Of a stretch of DNA of 64,000 nt, positions 57,640 through 64,000 are shown one piece after another. Position numbers and translations under genes: made by a program. This stretch comes from Gnetum montanum (taxonomy: Eukaryota; Streptophyta; Gnetopsida; Gnetales; Gnetaceae): assembly GCA_015680685.1 (NCBI GenBank), contig MNCI01009276.1:326890-390889 (forward strand). Reading direction: 5' to 3'. Below the pieces are notes generated by a model. That model did no database searches. It had not been told where the DNA came from and saw only the letters and a list, made by a program, of their open reading frames with translations. The first letter of the stretch is position 1; every line of letters starts with the position of its first letter.

Positions 57640-59640
57640 TCTTTCTAGGCTATCAAAAATCGCAATAATTCTAGTAGTGGAGGTGATAACTCAAAAACTG
57701 TTAAATTTATAATGCTAAAATTTTAACTAAATCTTTCTATAGATATTAGCTTTCAAATAAATTTGAGATCATATCAAACCGTTGTGATATGAGGTATAAA
57801 TAATCCAATCATTAATCATCATTTATTTTGGTAAAATTTTAGAACTTAGAATATCTACCAAATTGTAGAGTAAATTTCTATGAAATCATGATATATATTG
57901 CAATGAAATTTTACCTACACATATCCACATATTCTAGATTTTAAGTAAAACTAGGATCACTAAAAAATTTGTGAAATGATGAAGATATGATTGAAATAGT
58001 GAATGCCCCAATTCTAACTATTCAACTTTCATTATTGATTAAATAATGATGAATGATGTTGATGAATGTTAATGAACTAATGAAAGATTGATGAATTGAT
58101 GAGGAACAAGTGAAATTATTACTAAAATTCTTGATTAATGGATCTTCTATGACTAATGATTGAGTCCTAAAGTTGATAATATCCACCATTCACTACATTC
58201 AACTAGTTTTTTAATTCAAATAATTGTACATTTCATGCATTAGGTCATTTTGAGAGACTTAGTCATTGGGTTGATTAGGATTTATCCTATTTAGGGTCTC
58301 CACAACTCTTCTTGATGGCATCCTATACCACAAATCTAAGAATAGTTATTAAACCTTCAACTATGATACTAACTTGTGGCACCTTGCTAACCAAGCTTAG
58401 GGTAGAAAGATATTACTTAAAGAATAACAAAATAAATGCAATAAACATAAAATGCTACTTAATTAAAAGTAAAGAATGCCAAGAAAAGATAATAGATAAA
58501 GTAGTAAGCATCCAAAAAATAGGTGCATAGGGGTAGAAATGACATTAAGGCAAAAAATAAAACATCATAAAACATTAACAATAGCCACATCGTACAAAAC
58601 CTAACCTATCCACTAATTAGTAAGGATTCCTATTGCCCAAGTCAAAAATAACATTATAATAGAAAAAATATAGTAAAAAGTATATTTAAATTACATGAAA
58701 ATGCATCAAAAAAAAATTTCCTCCAACACTAGTATAAAATGCTAAACACAAATAGCTAAAGTTTAACTAACATTATATAAATTTGTAAACAAGTTAGACA
58801 TGAACCAAAGATAGGTAAAATACATATGTTAAATGTTTTCCTATATATGTTAAAAGGAAAATGTGACATGACTAGATATAGAGAAATATGTTTATATTTA
58901 ATGTACTTTAACAACCATGTAATTAATCATGTAAATTGTTTTATTTGTGGTGATACGTCTTTTTAACATAACACATCACAAGTTGTCAACTAACTCAATT
59001 TTTAGCAAAGATAACAATTCCTATACAAGGAATTTCAATAGTATCATTTTTAAATACTAAAAAAATTAGTTTTAGAAGAGTTTCAACAATTTGAAGACAA
59101 ATATAAAAAATATAAATATAATAAGACACTAGAAGGTAGTCATGGCTAATCATTACTTATATTCATTTCTTATCTTATTTATTTTGATTTTATTTATGTT
59201 TTTTTTTTAATTACATTTGTTATGTTATTGGTACAAGTGGAGCTCTTGTAGTTGTGGACTCATGGGTTAGATATGTAAATTATTAATTACTACACAATAA
59301 TAAACATGATTAACTCATGATTTGATAACAAAGAAAAAATAAGTTAGAAAATTGATACATATTATAATATTAAAATTTGAAACCTATTCCAAATTATTGT
59401 GTTTTGAACATTGCCTTTCCTTTCTTGTGGAGAAGCCCATTACCATAAGAAATTGTTTAGGGTATGCATGTAACTTGCATTAAATGTATTGTGCTAATAC
59501 ATGAATTTCCCTACTAGTAGGTAGGGATGGGATTCATGAACACATGTTTAAATAAAATAAAAAAGAAGGTTTCAAACTCAAAAAAATAATAAAGTGAGTA
59601 AAATAGAAAAAAGAGATTCCAAATTAAACAAAGCAACAAA
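57640..59640. other. AT-rich interval, no recognisable genes
   Basis: May hold leader or LTR sequence of the copia fragment on its left. The rest is AT-rich with only short open frames (for example 58312-58530) without motifs. 59461-59580 is the left partner of a diverged direct repeat seen again at 62706-62830. Confidence 0.45.
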
Positions 59641-59700
59641 GTGGGGGGGGTGTCGGACCCCAAAAAATAAATTTAATTAATAGAGAATAAAGAAAATAGT

Positions 59701-59795
59701 ACAAGAAATTAGGACATGCTCACCTCAAAAGAGGAGAAACTACAAGAAATTAGGACATGCTTCCCTCAAAAGAGGAACTACAAGAAATTAGGAAA
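59701..59795 (-). repeat. Tandem repeats in the LINE 3' trailer
   Basis: On the plus strand ACAAGAAATTAGGACATGCT begins at 59701 and 59742, and a third unit ACAAGAAATTAGG starts at 59780. Periods are 41 and 38 bp. Confidence 0.7.
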
Positions 59796-59812
59796 AACGA
59801 GAGAGAAAAAGT

Positions 59813-62637
59813 TCAAGAGCTCAACTGCAGCATTAGCTGTTGAACAATGTCTCCTTGAATAGACAAGGAGAGAATATTAGTAGGAGAATCACGTTGAAAA
59901 ACCACATTACAACGAAATTTCCAGATAGCATGGAGAATAAGGGGACGAAGGCGACACCAGATATAAATCAAAGAGCCTTGAAGATGCGGAGTGTCACCAA
60001 AAAGAACCTCATCCAAGCTTGGTCGAAAACCCTGTAAAAACCTGCCACACCAAATCCAAGAGCTATGAGCAAGGGGACAAGAAAAAAAACAGTGAGTAAA
60101 TGCATCTTCCCTGTGACAAATAGGACATCGCGGGTCAGGAACCCCCAGATGAGAGCGTCGAACACCCACAGGAAGACCTTGGTGAATCAGATACCACAGA
60201 AAATGTTGAATCTTTGAAGAAGTAGGAGTAGTCCAAATAGTCTGAATACGTTGCTTCCAAACCTGCACATTAAGATTAACTTGCCAAAGATGGTTGAATC
60301 TAGGCCAAATATTAGTAGTGGAATTAATAAGAGAGTAAACAATCTTAGAATGATAGGGAAAAACTTGATGACCAGAAATCCAAGAAAGATCTAAAAAACC
60401 ACCAAGGGAGTCTTGAATAACAACACTTTTGTTCAAGCTATCCAAAATCGTACAAAAGGTAGACTTTTGAGCAGCATTAATACCGTAAATAAGGTGACAT
60501 TCAGTCCAAGTAATCCAACGATTATGAATGCGAAGAGAGGAGAGGGAGGAGATGCCAAGCTTATCCCAAGTGCTACATAGACGAGGACGCTTAATGGCCC
60601 AAGGTTCATTGTGAATGGGAATCCACCAAGGAGAAAGCTTATCAAGTGTAGAGGAAGAAATAGTGATAGTGTTAAAGTTCCAAAACTGACTGATATAACA
60701 CCATGCCTTCCAAATGTGTTTGATGACAACAGAACCAGAAATGGTAATACCAGTGGGAAAAAGAATCCAGTTAAGGAAATGAGTATTATTCCAATAATTA
60801 CTACCTTTGGGCTTCCCAAGCTGTATGCGTTTAAGGAAAAGAAGCTTCCAAGGTTCAGAGCCAGATAAGCATTTGGCCATCCATTTGGCACATAACACAA
60901 TGCCCTGTTTGTAGCAATTAATGAGGCCCAAACCGCCGTCCTCTTTATGAGAAGTACAGACGTTCCAAGCAACCCGACAAAATCCTTTCTTAGTATGGTT
61001 GTTGTTCCAAAGAAAGTGTTTGACTAGTTGATCAATGCGACGATAAGCAGAGATGCTAGGAGCCCAACAAGAAGAGTAATACACATGGGTAGCTTGGAGA
61101 ATATGCTTGCAGACAATAAATTTACCAGCCATAGATAGCTTCTTTTCCTTCCACTTAATAAGCTTTTGTTCAAGTTTCTTCACAGTGACATCCCATAATG
61201 TTTTGGATGAACCGCCAAAAGAAAAGGGAATGCCAAGAAGCTTAAAAACTTGATCCTTTCCTAAAAATTGCCAAGACTTAGACATTGCCCAGGCTTGAAC
61301 CTCTTTGTTGCAAAAGATAGAAGATTTGAACCAATTAATCTGAGAGCCAGAGAGTCTACAATATTGATCTATGCGATAAAAAAGACGATCGGCAATAAGA
61401 GCATCATTTTTTATCATAAAGAATGAGTCATCGGCAAAATGCATATTCAATAAGGAAGGAACAGTATGATCAATGAAAATACCTTGAAGCAGATTTTGTT
61501 CCTTATCCTTATGAATAGCATGATACAAAAAGTTTGCAGCAAGAATGAAGAGGTAAGGAGCAAGAGGACAACCTTGCCTAACAGAGCGCTCAAGCTTGAA
61601 GCAATTAGTTAAGCCAACGTTAGTAGCCACAAGGGCATTGGCATCAGCAAAAAGAGTCTCCACCATTTTAATAAAATTAATGTGAAAACCATATTTATGA
61701 AGGCAAGCAATAACAAATTTCCACTCAAGTTTTTATACGCTTTAGCATAATCAAGCTTAAGAAAAGCAATGTTTTGATTGGAGTCCTCGGCCCATTGCAT
61801 ACCTTCCCAAGCCGCCACAACATTATCAAGAATATACCTACCCTTAACAAATCCTGTTTGCATTGGGGTAATGATCTGAGGGATAATTAGCTTCAGTCTA
61901 TTAGCAAGACATTTAGCCAAAATCTTGTAAACAGAGTTAAGGAGAGTGATAGGACGCCAGTTACCAATCAGTGAAGGATCACCTGTTTTAGGAATAAGAC
62001 GGATGACACCTCTATTTAACTCAGGACCGAGAGACTATTGATTTATGGCTTCTGCAAAGACATAAGAGAGGTCGGAACCCACAATATCCCAATGATTCTT
62101 AAAAAACTCTATGGGGATGCCATCAAAACCAGGGGCTTTATCATTGGCCAGGCTAAACACAGCAGCCTTGATTTCAGAAAGAGAGATATCTTGAGCAAGA
62201 AGATGATTGTGACTGCTATGGACAATACTAGGTAGGTGATCGGAGTTAGTAGCAAACTCATCCTGATCAAACCCATTGGAGACAAAGAGGCAATGAAAAT
62301 GTTGTTCAAGAAAATCATTTATGACATGAGGATCGGAGGTAAGTTGGCCATTCACTTCCAAACGTTCTAAAGTAGGGAGAGTACCTCTACCCTTTAAAAA
62401 TTTGAAGAACTCTTTACAGGGTTCTCCCTCAATTTTTAACCAGTTGAGACGACTCTTGATGAGAGCACTTCTAGCAGAGTACATATCCCATTTTTGTTTA
62501 ACTGAGCGAACATAAGTTAGCCGTTGTTGAAGAGCAACATTAAAAGGGTCATGTTGAAGTGCAGAGTTAAGTTGTTGCAATTCCGAACTAACATGCATAG
62601 TAGCATTGTGGTGGGACCCTTTTTGTTTGTAGGTCAT
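59813..62637 (-). pseudogene. LINE ORF2: reverse transcriptase with zf-RVT tail
   Basis: Order on the minus strand: LKIEGEPCKEFFKFLKGRG and NDKAPGFDGIPIEFFKNHW (62035-62637); an in-frame stop at 62035; RLIPKTGDPSLIGNWRPITL and QTGFVKGRYILDNVVAAWEG (61750-62010); a frame change near 61670-61730; then the 617-residue frame with RQGCPLAPYLFIL, catalytic FADD (61427-61438, residues 77-80), GIPFSFGG, and the C-terminal zinc-binding PRCPICHREDAFTHCFFSCP. These are the hallmarks of plant L1 ORF2. The enzyme would copy its own RNA at nicked target DNA; here the two breaks and the lost endonuclease make it non-autonomous. Confidence 0.88.
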
Positions 62638-62640
62638 ATC

Positions 62641-63270
62641 TACCTTGTTGTATGTGTAAGGGTTGTCTTACCCACCCTAACTTGCATTGCCTCAAAAAAA
62701 AAAAAGCTAATCCTTTAACATGTATTAAATGTTAAATGCAGTGTATTAGTGCATGCATTTACCAACTTGTAGGGATAGGATCTAAAAACACATGTTTTGA
62801 ATGAATTAAAATATAATTTCAAGGCTTAATCACATGTTATGATTTTTAGATCATGGCATGGCTAATATTTAAGGTAGTCAAATGGCCATGATCTATGTTA
62901 TTTTTCATATGCATTATTTTTTACTATTGCATGGTTTTGAATTTAAATTATTGTGGCATTCATATGAATGCTCACAACCTTACACATAGTTGTAGCTTGC
63001 TAGAAACATGTACATTTGAAATTAATTATCAAAGATGATGGCTTTGCAAAAGAAAAAATAATAAATTGTGTGAAAATTTGAAGGTGTATGGCTTGGTTAG
63101 TCAAATAACCATGGTTAGCCATACCAACCAAAAACCATGACATGCGATCGAGCCCTCAATCTCAACAAAGTTGGTAGAATAGTGGTATACATTTAAGGTT
63201 CAAATATTCTTATCTATGCACTGTGCATGATGATGTATGCATGTCCACTATGCATATGATATATATGGGG
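62641..63270. other. Interval right of the LINE, no genes seen
   Basis: Starts with a 60-bp stretch ending in a run of about 13 A (62695-62707). It then continues with the right partner of the direct repeat (62706-62830 against 59461-59580; shared phrases such as TAGGGATRGGAT and ACACATGTTT). No coding motifs. Confidence 0.4.
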
Positions 63271-63398
63271 TGTTGGAACCTAAAATAAGTGAAACATAGG
63301 TATACCCCAAGATTTATAGAAGTTTATAACTAAACACTACCTAGTAGAATCAAACCTGTGAATTGGGGTTACTAGGGCAAGACTCATACCACTAGGCA
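63271..63398 (-). mobile_element. tRNA-derived SINE, second copy
   Basis: Minus-strand head CCTAGTGGTATGAGTCTTG (A-box region) and AGGTTTGATTCT (B box, 63346-63356), body ending GGTTCCAACA. Same family as 4816-4934, including the TCTATAAATCTTGGGGTATACC middle. The A box is better preserved here. I found no convincing target duplication. Confidence 0.7.
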
Positions 63399-64000
63399 AA
63401 CACCTCATTGTTGTATGCATGACTATGCATACATCATTACAAATTTTACACCATGCAAGGTCATATATATACAACAAGTAGAACAATGATGTTTTGCAAG
63501 ATTTGTGTAATAAATGCCACAATGATGTATACAAGTTTATCATTACAAAGTTTGTAGGTATGTCATGTGTGGCCATATGCTTGTAATAAATATCAAGATG
63601 AGATATGCATCCTCATCAAAATTCAAATTTAAAGCACTCTGAACATAAAATTTTAAATGTCTTTTAAATAAAATGTATTTTTTTTTTTAAACACCCTTAG
63701 TAAACATGTCATTCACAAGGTTTAAAATGTCTTTATGAATTCAACCTCTTAAATGGATTTGTTAACACGCCTTCAACTTTTGATTTGTCCTCATGGTATC
63801 TTGCCTACAATAAATGCAACAATAAAGTATGCAAGCAAACACTACATTGTTACATGCTTGATATAAATGATATTTAAAAGCATAGGCCACTGCCTCTTTC
63901 TTCACATAAACATATTTACAGTTGCATCATAGCAATGTGACACACATAGTTACATGCACATGTACATTCACATTCATTTATGATGTTTTGTTATGGTAGG
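63399..64000. other. Right edge of window, no recognisable feature
   Basis: AT-rich sequence with a T11 run near 63678-63689. Short open frames only. Confidence 0.4.

Larger units (their letters stand above)
59650..62640 (-). mobile_element. L1-type LINE, 5'-truncated
   Basis: Non-LTR retrotransposon oriented to the left. It includes the RT N-terminal region (62035-62637), the RT fingers part (61609-62034), a 617-codon open frame (59813-61666) and a 3' trailer with three 38-41-bp repeats (59701-59795), ending in TTTATTTTTTGGGGTCC. The endonuclease domain is absent; the right edge near 62640-62700 is the truncation. Damage is light: one stop and one frameshift in about 2.8 kb, so it is much younger than most neighbours. 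Confidence 0.85.

Noticed and set aside
58340-58370. tRNA-Met primer site and LTR edge for the copia gag at 56430-57620
   Set aside because: Only about 9 of 12 bases agree and no LTR could be delimited next to it.
60433-60972. 179-codon minus-strand open frame rich in Leu/Phe
   Set aside because: It is an alternative frame of the LINE ORF2, whose own frame has RT and zinc motifs; the apparent hydrophobic protein is a shadow.
59650-62707. Twin-primed LINE insertion (inverted body plus plus-strand poly(A) at 62695)
   Set aside because: The A run fits, but I found no short target duplication pairing both ends and cannot show that 62641-62694 is LINE 3' trailer.
1-64000. tRNA, rRNA or CRISPR-like arrays
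   Set aside because: No cloverleaf-capable tRNA gene, rRNA segment or regularly spaced repeat array with unique spacers was seen; tRNA-like boxes belong to SINEs.

Overview
The window is nuclear DNA of a land plant, most likely a vascular plant with a large, repeat-rich genome. It holds one intact-looking host gene in a dense field of decayed transposable elements and one endogenous plant pararetrovirus. The evidence is a canonical intron-containing plant gene (microtubule-associated protein MAP70), plant-type LTR elements with a tRNA-Asp primer site, LINEs, tRNA-derived SINEs, a Helitron and a caulimovirid. The repeats are AT-rich and CpG-poor, and many of their stop codons look like C-to-T changes of CAG, CGA or CAA. 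The MAP70 gene keeps CpG and has an open frame. I cannot fix the species.

Layout. 1-4172: Athila-like Ty3/gypsy sequence on the minus strand (gag, two tRNA-Asp primer sites, two LTRs, arranged as a tandem sharing one LTR). 4190-5260: Ty1/copia gag, split by a SINE with a 14-bp target duplication. 5655-7190: a second SINE-like head and a LINE 3' fragment. 8194-11487: the MAP70 gene, minus strand, 11 exons, 577 codons. 13450-14060: RTE-type LINE remnant. 14658-30010: one Ty3/gypsy element (element F) on the plus strand with 1.6-kb LTRs and target duplication ATGGA; its RT region is missing, and between protease and integrase it carries an antisense gene remnant with at least five short GT-AG introns across which one reading frame continues. 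30150-33990: Helitron Rep/helicase remnant, minus strand.

34108-56393 is a three-level nest. A plus-strand Athila-like element (CD: RNase H end, integrase, spacer, downstream ORF2, 3' LTR) was hit in its spacer by a minus-strand relative (E: 36903-51793, target duplication CTAAG). E was in turn hit in its ORF2 by a nearly full-length endogenous caulimovirid (38145-44964, minus strand). The viral copy shows movement-protein, coat-protein, protease, RT and RNase H remnants, a tRNA-Met primer site, a TATA/poly(A) control region and a short terminal redundancy. All its reading frames are broken.

56430-57620: copia gag, minus strand. 59650-62640: L1-type LINE, minus strand, with a 617-codon open frame. 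63271-63398: another SINE. The only gene likely to serve the host is MAP70, a cortical-microtubule coiled-coil protein. The most unusual items are the spliced antisense gene in element F and the retrotransposon-retrotransposon-virus nest.
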